From: Streptomyces rishiriensis
Lineage (GTDB): Bacteria > Actinomycetota > Actinomycetes > Streptomycetales > Streptomycetaceae
Assembly: GCF_030815485.1 (NCBI RefSeq)
Contig: NZ_JAUSWV010000002.1
Coordinates: 3,534,001-3,598,000 of the forward strand
Direction: 5' to 3'
DNA: 64,000 nucleotides
Positions 43,601 through 52,434 of the stretch are shown piece after piece (positions within the stretch are counted from its first letter, which is position 1; each line of letters opens with the position of its first letter). The notes below the pieces were generated by a model. That model was not told where the DNA came from. It did not search any database and saw only the letters and a list, made by a program, of their open reading frames with translations. A program made the translations under genes and the position numbers.

Positions 43601-44191
43601 CTCGGTGGGCGGGAACACGTCCAGGATGCCGCCACGTACGGCGAACTCGCCCCGCTTCTCGACGAGCTCCACGCGCGCGTAGGCGGCCGCGGCGAGGGCT
43701 TCGACGATCTCGTTCAGGTCAGCCGTACGGCCGGTGCGCAGGGCCACGGGCTCCAGGTCGCCGAGGCCCTTGACCTGCGGCTGGAGCACCGAGCGGACCG
43801 GTGCCACGACGACCGAGACGGGACCGGTCTCCGGGTCGTCGGGGCGCGGGTGGGCCAGGCGGCGCAGCACGGCGAGGCGCCGGCCCACGGTGTCGCTGCG
43901 CGGGCTGAGGCGCTCGTGCGGGAGCGTCTCCCAGGAGGGGTACTCCACGACGCCGTCCGGTGGGAGCAGCGAGCGCAGGGCGGCGGCCAGGTCCTCGGCC
44001 TCGCGCCCGGTTGCCGTCACCGCGAGGACCGTGCGGCCGGTCTCGCGGGCGAGGGCGGCGATGGCGAAGGGGCGGGCCGCCGGGGGGCCGACCAGGTCGA
44101 CGTGCATGCGGTTGCCGTCGGCGGCCGCGGGGATCGCTTCCGAGAGGGCGGTGTCCTTGACGACGGCGTCGAGCAGACCGTGCAGGCTCAT
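40658..44191 (-). CDS. mfd: Transcription-repair coupling factor
   Basis: 1177 residues, full length. UvrB-like N-terminal domains (residues 1-450), RNA polymerase-interacting CarD-like domain at about 490-580 ([20 protein letters not shown]), helicase Walker A [20 protein letters not shown] near 652-670, DEEQ box [16 protein letters not shown] near 745-757, second RecA lobe with [20 protein letters not shown], and the TRCF C-terminal domain. Releases stalled RNA polymerase and recruits UvrA. Convergent with TetR. Confidence 0.97.
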   Translation of the reverse strand: [1177 protein letters not shown]

Positions 44192-44526
44192 GGAGGGCTG
44201 GGCTTTCCGTCCGAGGGGCCGGGGTGCGTCCGGGGGCGGGCGTACCGGGGTCCGGGGTGGGCAACGCGAAGGGCCCGACGCGTGTCACGGGCCGGGGGTG
44301 TCCAGCGTACGTCGGGGCGGGGTTGTTCGCCGGGGGCTGTGGACAACCCGGGGGGCGGCGGAGGCCGCGCAGGACTCTCCTCACCCCAGCCGCCCCTTCA
44401 CTCAACGAACCCGGGGCCGGCGCCCCCGGGCCCCTGCTTCGGCCCCGGAACCCCGCTTCGGCCCCGGAGGGGGCTCGTCCTCGGACTCCCCCAGGGGCAC
44501 CCCGGACGGGCCGAAAGCACGCGAGG
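44192..44526. other. GC-rich gap between mfd and ABC permease, no gene
   Basis: Contains a duplicated GCTTCGGCCCCGGA (around 44451-44478), similar in composition to the dispersed intergenic elements. I see no open frame with a ribosome site. The mfd promoter must lie near 44200-44330 but is not evident. Confidence 0.5.
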
Positions 44527-44567
44527 GCCCGGCACCGAGAAGACCCCCGTTCTTCTCGGTGCCGGGC
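44527..44567 (-). terminator. Perfect 17-bp terminator of the second ABC operon
   Basis: GCCCGGCACCGAGAAGA (44527-44543), 7-nt loop, exact complement (44551-44567), 15 nt beyond the permease stop on the minus strand. Confidence 0.9.
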
Positions 44568-44581
44568 CGGTTCGGGTGGCG

Positions 44582-47161
44582 CTACTCCGTCGCGATCGCG
44601 TTCAGGACGTTCATGCGGCCCGCGCGGAACGCCGGGATCAGTGCGGCGAACAGGCCCACGAAGGCGGAGCCGATGAACACGCCGATGATCGTCGGCCACG
44701 GAATCTCGAGAACGTTCAGGCCCTGGAGGGCGAGGAGCTGCTGGGCGGTGGCCCCCCAGCCCATGCCCAGGCCGAGGCCGAGGAGCGCGCCGAAGAGGGC
44801 GATGACGACCGACTCCATGCGGATCATGCGGCGCAGCTGGCGGCGGGAGAGGCCGATCGCCCGCATCAGGCCGATCTCCCTCGTGCGCTCGACCACCGAC
44901 AGGGCGAGGGTGTTCACCACGCCCAGCACCGCGACGATGATCGCGAGGGCGAGCAGGCCGTAGATCAGGTTCAGCAGCTGGCCGATCTGGTCCTTGAGCT
45001 CCTGCTTGTAGTCGGTCTGGTCCCGGACGGTGTACTGCGGGTAGTCGTGCAGCGCCGTCTTCAGGGACGTGTACGCGGCGTCCTGCTGCCCGTCCTTCGC
45101 CGTGGCGAAGACCAGCGTGTCGAGCGGCAGCTTGTCGGCCGGAACGTACTTCTTGAGGGTGTCGATGGACGTGTACATCGCGCCCTGGTCGATGACGGCG
45201 TCGCTACTGGTGATCGCGCGGACCGTCAGCCGGGCCGTGGAACCGTTCTCGAAGGCCACGGCGATCTTGGAACCGAGGGTGACCTTGTGGTCCTCGGCGA
45301 ACTTCTCGTGGACGGACATCGAGTCGGGACGGTAGGCGTCGGCGAGGTTGCCGGCGACGGTCTCGACGCGCAGGTCGGTCGCGTAGGTCGGGTCGGCCGC
45401 CGTGATCGCCGTCTTGTCGAGCCGCTTGCCGTCCGGCGTGGTGAAGTCGGCCTCGGTCCACTTGTACTCGGTGACCCGCTCGAGGCCGGGCGTCGACTTC
45501 ACGGCCTGCACCGCCTGCGGGGTCATCAGCTGACCGCCGTCACTCTGGATGATGAAGTCCGTGCCGACGCTCTTGTCGAGCTCCTCCGTGGCGGAGGCGA
45601 CCATGGAGGAGCCGACCACCGACAGACAGGCGACCAGCGCGAGGCCGATCATCAGGGCCGCGCCCGTGGCGCCGGTACGGCGCGGGTTGCGCAGCGCGTT
45701 GCGCTCCGCCATCCGTCCGACCGGTCCGAAGGCCCGCAGCACGATCGCGCCGAGCACCCGGACCACCACGCCGGCCAGCAGCGGGCCGATCACCACGAAG
45801 CCGATGAGGCTCAGCACCACGCCCAGGCCCAGCCAGAGCGAGCCCTCTGCGGCCTTGTCGGCGGCGGAGGCGAGGTAGAGGCCGAAGCCGCCGGCGCCGG
45901 TGAGGAGCAGGCCGATGACGGCCCGTACGGCGCTCGCCTTGGCGTCGGCGGGGGCGCCGGCGTCGCGCAGCGCGGCCATCGGGGAGACCTTGCCGGCCCG
46001 GCGGGCCGGGAGGTAGGCCGCGAGCACCGTGACGACGATGCCGAGGACCATGCCGACCACCGGGGTCGTCCAGGCGACCGTCAGGTCGTCCGTGGACAGG
46101 TTCATGCCGGTCATGCCCATGAGCTTCATCAGGCCGACCGCGATGCCGACGCCCGCGCCGACGCCGAGGAGCGAGCCGACCACGCCGAGCAGCAGGGCCT
46201 CCGCGAGCACCGACCGGTTGACCTGCTTGCGGCTGGAGCCGATGGCCCGCATCAGGCCGATCTCCCGGGTGCGCTGCGCGACCAGCATGGAGAAGGTGTT
46301 GATGATCAGGAAGATGCCGACGAGGAAGGCGATCCCGGCGAAACCGAGCATCGCGTACTTCATCACGTCCAGGAAGCCTCCGACGCTCTCTCGGTTGGCG
46401 TCGGCGGTCTCCTTGGCGGTCTGCACCTTGTAGTCGGCGCCGATCTCGGCCGCCACGTTCTTCTTCAGCTGGGCGTCGCTCACGCCGGACGCGGCCGTCA
46501 CATTGACGTTCGTGTAGACGTTCGACTCGCCGACCAGGGTTTCCTGGGCGGTCTTCGTGTCCAGGTAGAAGATCGCCGCGCCGGGGTTGGTGACCTGGAA
46601 GGCGGCGATGCCGGAGACCTTCGCGGTGTGCGTGCCGACCGCGGTGATCACGCCGATCTCGTCGCCGAGCTTCAGGTGGTGCTTGTCGGCGGTGTCCGCG
46701 TCCACCATCACCTGGTCGGAGCCCTTGGGCGCCGCACCTTCGGTGATCTCCATGGTGCGGGCGTCGTTGCCGTTCCAGTTGCCGACGATGGTGGGCGCGC
46801 CGCTGGTGGGCGACAGGCTGTCCTTGTCGGCGTCGACGACGGTCGCGGAGGTCGAGAAGACGGTCCCCTCCGCCGACTTCACCCCGTCCGCCTTGCGGAC
46901 CGCACCGAGCACGGAGGCCGGCATGACCGGCGGCTTGCCGTTGTCGGACGTCGTCTCGCCGGTGTCCGAGGCGCCCTTCGCGCTCACCGTCACATCGGAG
47001 GAGGTGCTGGCGAAGAGCTTGTCGAAGGTGGTGTTCATCGTGTCGGTGAAGACGAGCGTCCCGCAGACGAACGCCACCGACAGCAGGACCGCCACGGCCG
47101 ACAGGGCCATGCGTCCCTTGTGCGCGTAGAAGTTGCGCATCGAGGTCTTCATGACGGTCAT
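44582..47161 (-). CDS. FtsX/MacB-family ABC transporter permease (second pair)
   Basis: 859 residues starting MTVMKTSMRNFYAHKGRMAL, ATG overlapping the ATPase stop (ATGA). TM1 (MALSAVAVLLSVAFVCGTLVF), MacB-like extracellular domain, FtsX core (AMLGFAGIAFLVGIFLIINTFSML, IGLMRAIGSSRKQVNRSVLAE), a central span pair, a second extracellular domain and a C-terminal FtsX core (ALAIIVAVLGVVNTLALSVV). The longer open frame to 47536 is an out-of-context extension. Paralogue of 19853-22381. Substrate unknown. Confidence 0.94.
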   Translation of the reverse strand: MTVMKTSMRNFYAHKGRMALSAVAVLLSVAFVCGTLVFTDTMNTTFDKLFASTSSDVTVSAKGASDTGETTSDNGKPPVMPASVLGAVRKADGVKSAEGTVFSTSATVVDADKDSLSPTSGAPTIVGNWNGNDARTMEITEGAAPKGSDQVMVDADTADKHHLKLGDEIGVITAVGTHTAKVSGIAAFQVTNPGAAIFYLDTKTAQETLVGESNVYTNVNVTAASGVSDAQLKKNVAAEIGADYKVQTAKETADANRESVGGFLDVMKYAMLGFAGIAFLVGIFLIINTFSMLVAQRTREIGLMRAIGSSRKQVNRSVLAEALLLGVVGSLLGVGAGVGIAVGLMKLMGMTGMNLSTDDLTVAWTTPVVGMVLGIVVTVLAAYLPARRAGKVSPMAALRDAGAPADAKASAVRAVIGLLLTGAGGFGLYLASAADKAAEGSLWLGLGVVLSLIGFVVIGPLLAGVVVRVLGAIVLRAFGPVGRMAERNALRNPRRTGATGAALMIGLALVACLSVVGSSMVASATEELDKSVGTDFIIQSDGGQLMTPQAVQAVKSTPGLERVTEYKWTEADFTTPDGKRLDKTAITAADPTYATDLRVETVAGNLADAYRPDSMSVHEKFAEDHKVTLGSKIAVAFENGSTARLTVRAITSSDAVIDQGAMYTSIDTLKKYVPADKLPLDTLVFATAKDGQQDAAYTSLKTALHDYPQYTVRDQTDYKQELKDQIGQLLNLIYGLLALAIIVAVLGVVNTLALSVVERTREIGLMRAIGLSRRQLRRMIRMESVVIALFGALLGLGLGMGWGATAQQLLALQGLNVLEIPWPTIIGVFIGSAFVGLFAALIPAFRAGRMNVLNAIATE

Positions 47162-47946
47162 GACGTACGCCCCCGCGCGTCGAAGTCCTTCATCCGGTCC
47201 AGGACGGTCTCTGCGGTCGGCTTGACCATCTCGTCGACGATCCGGCCGTCCGCCAGGTACAGCACCCGGTCCGCGTAGGAGGCGGCCACCGGGTCGTGCG
47301 TGACCATCACGATGGTCTGGCCCAGTTCGTCCACCGAACGGCGCAGGAAGCCCAGGACCTCGGCGCCCGCGCGGGAGTCGAGGTTTCCGGTCGGCTCGTC
47401 GCCGAAGATGATCTCCGGGCGGGCCGCGAGGGCGCGGGCCACGGCGACGCGCTGCTGCTGGCCGCCGGAGAGCTGGGTGGGCCGGTGCCTGAGCCGGTCG
47501 GCGAGCCCGACGGTCTCCACGACCTGGTTCAGCCACGCCTTGTCCGGCTTGCGGCCGGCGATGTCCATCGGCAGCGTGATGTTCTCCAGTGCGTTGAGCG
47601 TGGGCAGCAGGTTGAACGCCTGGAAGATGAACCCGATCCGGTCCCGGCGCAGTTTGGTGAGCTTCTTGTCCTTGAGCCCGGTGATCTCGGTCTCGTCCAG
47701 GTAGATCTGCCCGGACGAGACGGTGTCGAGACCGGCGAGGCAGTGCATCAGCGTGGACTTGCCGGACCCCGAGGGGCCCATGATCGCGGTGAACCGACCG
47801 CGGTCGATGTCCACGTCGACGTGGTCCAGGGCGACGACACGGGTCTCACCGGATCCGTACGCCTTGACGACCTGGCGCGCTCGCGCGGCTACGGCCGTAC
47901 GCCCTCCAGTGCCCCCGTGCCTGGGAATGGTCACAGCCGAAGTCAC
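47158..47946 (-). CDS. MacB/LolD-type ABC ATP-binding protein (second pair)
   Basis: 262 residues from GTG with GGAGAC 6 nt upstream. Walker A GPSGSGKSTLMHCLAGLD, LSGGQQQRVAVARALAARPE, Walker B IIFGDEPTGNLDSRAG, MVTHDPVAASYADRVLYLAD. Nearly identical in pattern to the 19002-19802 product (IGFIFQAFNLLPTL, SITLPMDIAGRKPDKAW-type). The two ABC systems probably arose by duplication. A GTTAAC-centred palindrome lies upstream. Confidence 0.95.
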   Translation of the reverse strand: MTSAVTIPRHGGTGGRTAVAARARQVVKAYGSGETRVVALDHVDVDIDRGRFTAIMGPSGSGKSTLMHCLAGLDTVSSGQIYLDETEITGLKDKKLTKLRRDRIGFIFQAFNLLPTLNALENITLPMDIAGRKPDKAWLNQVVETVGLADRLRHRPTQLSGGQQQRVAVARALAARPEIIFGDEPTGNLDSRAGAEVLGFLRRSVDELGQTIVMVTHDPVAASYADRVLYLADGRIVDEMVKPTAETVLDRMKDFDARGRTS

Positions 47947-48078
47947 GGTAAGTCTCCTATGTCGGTGTCAGAAAGCGAATGGGCAGCGCATCGGACGATC
48001 AAGGGATGGTGCGAGGCGCTACGTGGAAGAGTCTGTCGGCGGAAGGGGGTCCCTCGCGCTGGTGCTCGGGCCCGTCTT

Positions 48079-48110
48079 TCCGGGGGGGGGTTAACCCCAC
48101 CTCCCGGAAG
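48079..48110. promoter_or_regulatory. Nested palindrome upstream of second ABC operon
   Basis: GGGGTTAACCCC (48088-48099) is a perfect 12-bp palindrome inside TTCCGGG (48079-48085) and CCCGGAA (48104-48110). It lies about 135 nt from the ATPase start in the ABC/MFS divergent gap. An operator is plausible. The gap also has an 8-bp stem CCCTCCCC/GGGGAGGG at 48189-48214. Confidence 0.5.
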
Positions 48111-48374
48111 TGGTGCCGGCCGCCCCCCAGCGGCGTAAAGCCAGGTTAAGGACGGGACCCGGCCCATCTCCTCCTCCGGCAGTACGAACCCTCCCCCAGC
48201 CCTGGTGGGGAGGGACCCCTAGGGGCCGTCCACCGCGGGGTGGAGAGGCCCTGAGGGTCGGCTCCACCCTTCGGCCCGGTCAGGCTCCACCCTCCCGCGA
48301 CGCGAGGGTCAAGTGGGAAGCTGATCCCCGGCAGTTGGATGCAAGGGGCACGAAAGATACGGGGAGGGCATCAG

Positions 48375-49919
48375 GTGGGGGACATCCGACCGGCGACACG
48401 CGAGGCCGCGCCGCCGGCCGCACCGCACCGACGGCGAGCGGTCGTCGCCGCCCTCATGCTCTCCATGGCGCTGGCCGCCCTCGACTCGACCGTGGTCTCC
48501 ACGGCCGTCCCGCAGATCGTCGGCGACCTGGGCGGGTTCTCGGTCTTCTCCTGGCTGTTCTCCGGCTATCTGCTCGCCGTGACGGTCACCCTGCCCGTCT
48601 ACGGCAAGCTGTCCGACACCTTCGGCCGCAAGCCGGTGCTGGTCGTCGGGGCGGTCCTCTTCCTGCTCGGCTCACTGCTGTGCGCCCTGGCCTGGAACAT
48701 GGGAGCGCTGATCGCGTTCCGCATCGTGCAGGGTCTGGGCGGCGGGGCGCTGCAAGGCACGGTGCAGACGCTCGCCGCCGACCTGTATCCCCTGAAGGAG
48801 CGGCCGAAGATCCAGTCGAAACTGTCCACGGTGTGGGCGGTCTCGGCGATCGCGGGGCCCGGCCTGGGCGGGGTCCTGGCCGCCTACGCGGACTGGCGCT
48901 GGATCTTCCTCATCAACCTGCCGATCGGAGCGGTGGCGTTGTGGCTGATCGTCCGTCACCTGCACGAGCCGCAGCGGCAGTCGTCGACACCCGGTGAGGC
49001 GCCACCCGCACGCGCGCGTGCGGGTGGCGCCTCGCGGGCACGCGCGCGTGTCGACTGGGCGGGCGCGCTGGCCGTGTTCGCGTGCGGCGGGGTGCTGCTG
49101 ACCGCGCTGGTGCAGGGCGGAGTCGCGTGGCCGTGGCTGTCGGGGCCCTCACTGGCCCTGTTCGGTACCGGTCTCGCGCTGGCCGGGCTCGTCGTCGTCA
49201 TCGAACGCCGGGCCGCGGAACCGATCATCCCCGGCTGGGTGTGGCGCCGCCGCACGATCGCGGCGGTCAACCTCGCACTGGGCGCGCTGGGTCTGCTGAT
49301 GGTGGCCCCGACGGTGTTCCTGCCGACGTACGCCCAGTCGGTGCTGGGCCTGGAACCGGTGACCGCCGGGTTCGTCCTGTCCGTCTGGACCCTGAGCTGG
49401 CCGCTCTCCGCGGCCCTCAGCCAGCACGTCTACCGGCGCATCGGCTTCCGGGACACGGCGCTGCTGGGCATCGGCGCGGCGACGCTGATCCTCCTCGCGT
49501 TCCCGTTCCTGCCCTATCCCGGCGAGGCCTGGCAGCCGGCCCTGCTGATGCTGGTGCTCGGCGCCGCGCTGGGCCTCTTCCAGCTCCCGCTGCTGATCGG
49601 TGTGCAGTCGACGGTGGGCTGGTCGGAACGCGGCACCACGACCGCGTCCGTGCTGTTCTGCCGTCAGAGCGGGCAGACGATCGGCGCGTCGGTGTTCGGC
49701 GCGGTCGCCAACGGGGTGCTGGCGGCCCGGCTGGGCGGCGCGGGCGACCTGGACTCCGTCACCCGCTCCCTCGCCGCCGGCACGGCGCCCGAGGCGGTCC
49801 GGGACGCCGTCGCGAGCGCCGTGCACGCCGTCTATCTGGGCGCGGCCTGCGCGGCGGCACTCGCCTTCCTGGTGCTGCTGTGCGTGGCCCCACGACGGTT
49901 TCCGGTCCTGCAGGACTGA
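48375..49919 (+). CDS. MFS drug exporter, DHA2 family (14 spans)
   Basis: 514 residues from GTG with GGGAGGG 6 nt upstream. Motif A GKLSDTFGRKPVLVVG after TM2, motif C region AISAIAGPGLGGVLA-type (VSAIAGPGLGGVLAAYADWRW) in TM5, and about 14 hydrophobic spans. Antiporter for drugs or metabolites. The loop after TM6 (QRQSSTPGEAPPARARAGGA, SRARARVDWAG) contains a perfect 38-bp DNA palindrome. No adjacent regulator gene. Confidence 0.93.
   Translation: MGDIRPATREAAPPAAPHRRRAVVAALMLSMALAALDSTVVSTAVPQIVGDLGGFSVFSWLFSGYLLAVTVTLPVYGKLSDTFGRKPVLVVGAVLFLLGSLLCALAWNMGALIAFRIVQGLGGGALQGTVQTLAADLYPLKERPKIQSKLSTVWAVSAIAGPGLGGVLAAYADWRWIFLINLPIGAVALWLIVRHLHEPQRQSSTPGEAPPARARAGGASRARARVDWAGALAVFACGGVLLTALVQGGVAWPWLSGPSLALFGTGLALAGLVVVIERRAAEPIIPGWVWRRRTIAAVNLALGALGLLMVAPTVFLPTYAQSVLGLEPVTAGFVLSVWTLSWPLSAALSQHVYRRIGFRDTALLGIGAATLILLAFPFLPYPGEAWQPALLMLVLGAALGLFQLPLLIGVQSTVGWSERGTTTASVLFCRQSGQTIGASVFGAVANGVLAARLGGAGDLDSVTRSLAAGTAPEAVRDAVASAVHAVYLGAACAAALAFLVLLCVAPRRFPVLQD
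48996..49033. repeat. Perfect 38-bp palindrome within the MFS gene
   Basis: The first 19 nt, GAGGCGCCACCCGCACGCG, are followed directly by their exact reverse complement with no loop. It encodes an in-frame Ala/Arg/Pro-rich stretch (EAPPARARAGGAS) in the TM6-TM7 cytoplasmic loop. Confidence 0.95.
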
Positions 49920-49920
49920 C

Positions 49921-50110
49921 TGGGCGGCGGGACGGCGGGACGGCGGGGCTACAAGCCGACGGGCTGACCTGCTGACCGCCCGACGGGCCAGGGGGCCGTC
50001 TGGCCGCCTCCCTCGGGGGATGACCGTCGGCCGACCGGCCGACCTGCGGGACGACGGGCCGACGGGCCGACGGGCCCCACGCGGCCCCTGTGAGGAGACC
50101 GCCGGACAAC
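49921..50110. repeat. Low-complexity array after MFS gene
   Basis: Degenerate CGGCGGGACGG, GACGGGCCGAC and GACCGGCCGACC units dominate 49921-50100. The following 50111-50336 holds the DUF485 promoter region, including GGTTATCGCGGGTAACACC (50157-50175), which I could not assign. Confidence 0.55.
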
Positions 50111-50336
50111 CCGCGGGGGCCGACACGAAAGCCACACGAGAGCACCACAGATGTGGGGTTATCGCGGGTAACACCCCAGGTCAGACAGCATTTCGTGCAG
50201 TAAGCGCATACCGACCGCCCAGTTTGGGGAAAACCCTTCGCAGTCGGCGTACTCCCGAGTAACGTGCGTCCCTCGCACCACTCCCCCACTCCCTGCGGTC
50301 CGCCGCCACGGACCCGAGCCACGCAAGGAGCACGGG

Positions 50337-50765
50337 ATGTCACACGACCCGTCACACCCCGGCCCGACCTATCCATGGCAGCCGCCACCCCGGCCGCCCG
50401 AGCCACCTCGGCGACGGCCGGCCGACCACGCCCCGCTCGGGCGCCACAGCGACCTGCGGCTCCTGCGCGGCGCCTACCGCCGCCAGCGGCGGGTGGCCAC
50501 ACTCACCGCGCTCGGCTACTTCGTCGTCTTCCTGATCCTGTCGGCGTTCGCGCCGTCCCTGATGACCTACAGGGTCGCCACCGGCCTTCCCGCGGGACTG
50601 CTGCTCGCCCTGCTCCAACTCCCGGTCACCTTCCTTGCGATCGCCCTGTACGAGCGGACCGCCCGCCGTCACGTGGACCCGCTCGCGGAGCGCATCCGCA
50701 AACTCTCCGAGATCGACGCCAAGCGGGACGCGCGCGCAACCCGCACCAGGGAGGCCGGACGATGA
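50337..50765 (+). CDS. DUF485 membrane protein, symporter accessory
   Basis: 142 residues; ATG with AAGGAG 6 nt upstream. Pro-rich N-terminus, then two membrane segments (VATLTALGYFVVFLILSAFAP, GLPAGLLLALLQLPVTFLAIALY) and a basic C-terminus. DUF485 proteins accompany acetate/pyruvate symporters (YjcH-like). Overlaps the symporter gene by ATGA. Confidence 0.88.
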   Translation: MSHDPSHPGPTYPWQPPPRPPEPPRRRPADHAPLGRHSDLRLLRGAYRRQRRVATLTALGYFVVFLILSAFAPSLMTYRVATGLPAGLLLALLQLPVTFLAIALYERTARRHVDPLAERIRKLSEIDAKRDARATRTREAGR

Positions 50766-52372
50766 CGGAGTTCAGCGACGACGCCCAGACGATGTCCCTC
50801 GTCGCGTTCACCGCGATCGCCACGATCACCCTGCTGCTGTGCGTGATGACCGGCCCCGACCGCGACGACCTCGCCGAGTTCTACACCGGCTACCGCTCCC
50901 TCTCCCCGCTGCGCAACGGCCTGGCCATCGCGGGGGACTACATCTCGGCGGCCACCGTCCTGGGCACCGGCGGGGTGATCGCCCTGTGCGGTTACGACGG
51001 TGTCGTCCTCGCCCTCAGCACGGCCCTCTCCCTGATGCTGCTGATGTTCCTGCTGGCCGAACCGCTGCGCAACGCGGGCCGCTTCACCATGGGCGACGCG
51101 CTGGCCCGCCGTATGCCGGGGCGCGCGGTGCGCATCACGGCGTGCGCGGTCACGCTCGCCGCGCTGCTGCCGATGATGCTCGTGCAACTCGCCGGCACCG
51201 GCCAGCTGCTCGCCTTCATCCTGGGGTTCTCCGGCGACTCGGTGAAGACGGGCTGTGTCGTCTGCATGGGTGCGCTGATGATCAGCTACGCGGCGATCGG
51301 CGGCATGAAGGGCACCGCCCTCATCCAGATGCTGAAGATCGTGATGCTGCTCGGCTCCGGCACGGTCATCGCCGTGCTCGTCCTCTACCGCTTCGACTGG
51401 AACCCGGGCACCCTCTTCGACGCGGCCGCCGAGGGCAGCGGGGTCGGCGACGCCTTCCTGCACTCGGGGCTGGAGTTCGCCGGCGGCCCCTTCCCCCGCG
51501 TCGACATGATCACCGCCCAGTTGTCGGTCGTGCTGGGCGGCGCCTGCCTGCCGCACATCACCATGCGCATGTACACCGCCTCCAGCGCCCGCCAGGTACG
51601 CCGGTCGATGTCCTGGGCGGTCTCCGGCGTCGCGCTGTTCGTGCTGGTCATGACGGTCGTCGGCTTCGGCGCCACGGCGATCGTCGGCCGTGCGGTGATC
51701 GCGCAGGCGGACCCGCAGGGCAACACCGCCTACCTGCTGGGCTCCCGGGCCGCCTTCGGCCGCGAGGTGTCCACGGCCGAGACCCTGCTGTTCACGACGG
51801 TCACCACGGCGATCTTCCTCACCGTGCTCGCCTCGGTCGCCGGCATGATCCTCGCCTGCGCCAACTCCCTCGCCCACGACGTCTTCGCGGCACGCGACCC
51901 GCGCATGTCGGCGCGCCGCGAGATGCTCCTGGCCCGGCTGTCCGCGCTGGCCGTCGGCGTCCCCACGATCCTGCTGGCCGCCCAGGTCCAGCACCGCAGC
52001 CTCCAGCCCCTGGTCACCCTCTCCTTCTGCCTCGGCGCCTCGGCGCTCGCCCCCGCCCTCGTCTACAGCCTCTTCTGGCGCCGCTACACCCGGACGGGCC
52101 TGCTGGCCACCCTGATCGGCGGCACCCTGTCCGTGCTGCTCCTCATGCCGGGCACCAACCTGGTCTCGGGGTCGCCCGTCTCCGCCTTCCCCGAGGCCGA
52201 CTTCAACTGGTTCCCCTTCACCACCACCGGCATCGTCACCGTCCCCCTGGGCTTCGCCTTCGGCTGGCTGGGCACGGTGGTCTCGGGCCGCCGCAAGGCG
52301 GAGGAGCAGCGCCGCGAGTACGAAGCGGTGGAGGGCTGGATCCTGGCGGGCGCGGTGCGCAGGCAGGGATGA
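50762..52372 (+). CDS. Sodium:solute symporter (ActP/MctC-like)
   Basis: 536 residues. SSS family, about 13 spans. Starts MTEFSDDAQTMSLVAFTAIA, ATG overlapping the DUF485 stop. Conserved AEFYTGYRSLSPLRNGLAIAGDYISAAT, GTGGVIALCGYDG, MLVQLAGTGQLLAFILGFSG, CLPHITMRMYTA. Homologues take up acetate, pyruvate or other monocarboxylates with sodium or protons. The DUF485 pairing supports a monocarboxylate role; the substrate is not certain. Confidence 0.92.
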   Translation: MTEFSDDAQTMSLVAFTAIATITLLLCVMTGPDRDDLAEFYTGYRSLSPLRNGLAIAGDYISAATVLGTGGVIALCGYDGVVLALSTALSLMLLMFLLAEPLRNAGRFTMGDALARRMPGRAVRITACAVTLAALLPMMLVQLAGTGQLLAFILGFSGDSVKTGCVVCMGALMISYAAIGGMKGTALIQMLKIVMLLGSGTVIAVLVLYRFDWNPGTLFDAAAEGSGVGDAFLHSGLEFAGGPFPRVDMITAQLSVVLGGACLPHITMRMYTASSARQVRRSMSWAVSGVALFVLVMTVVGFGATAIVGRAVIAQADPQGNTAYLLGSRAAFGREVSTAETLLFTTVTTAIFLTVLASVAGMILACANSLAHDVFAARDPRMSARREMLLARLSALAVGVPTILLAAQVQHRSLQPLVTLSFCLGASALAPALVYSLFWRRYTRTGLLATLIGGTLSVLLLMPGTNLVSGSPVSAFPEADFNWFPFTTTGIVTVPLGFAFGWLGTVVSGRRKAEEQRREYEAVEGWILAGAVRRQG

Positions 52373-52434
52373 GCGCGGGCGGCCCGGGCGGCCCGGGCGG
52401 CCCCCGGCAGGCCGCCTGACGCCGCTGGGTGCGA

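Noticed and set aside
44582..47536. 984-codon frame for the second ABC permease
   Set aside because: The first 125 codons lie out of frame inside the ATPase gene; the true start overlaps the ATPase stop at 47161.
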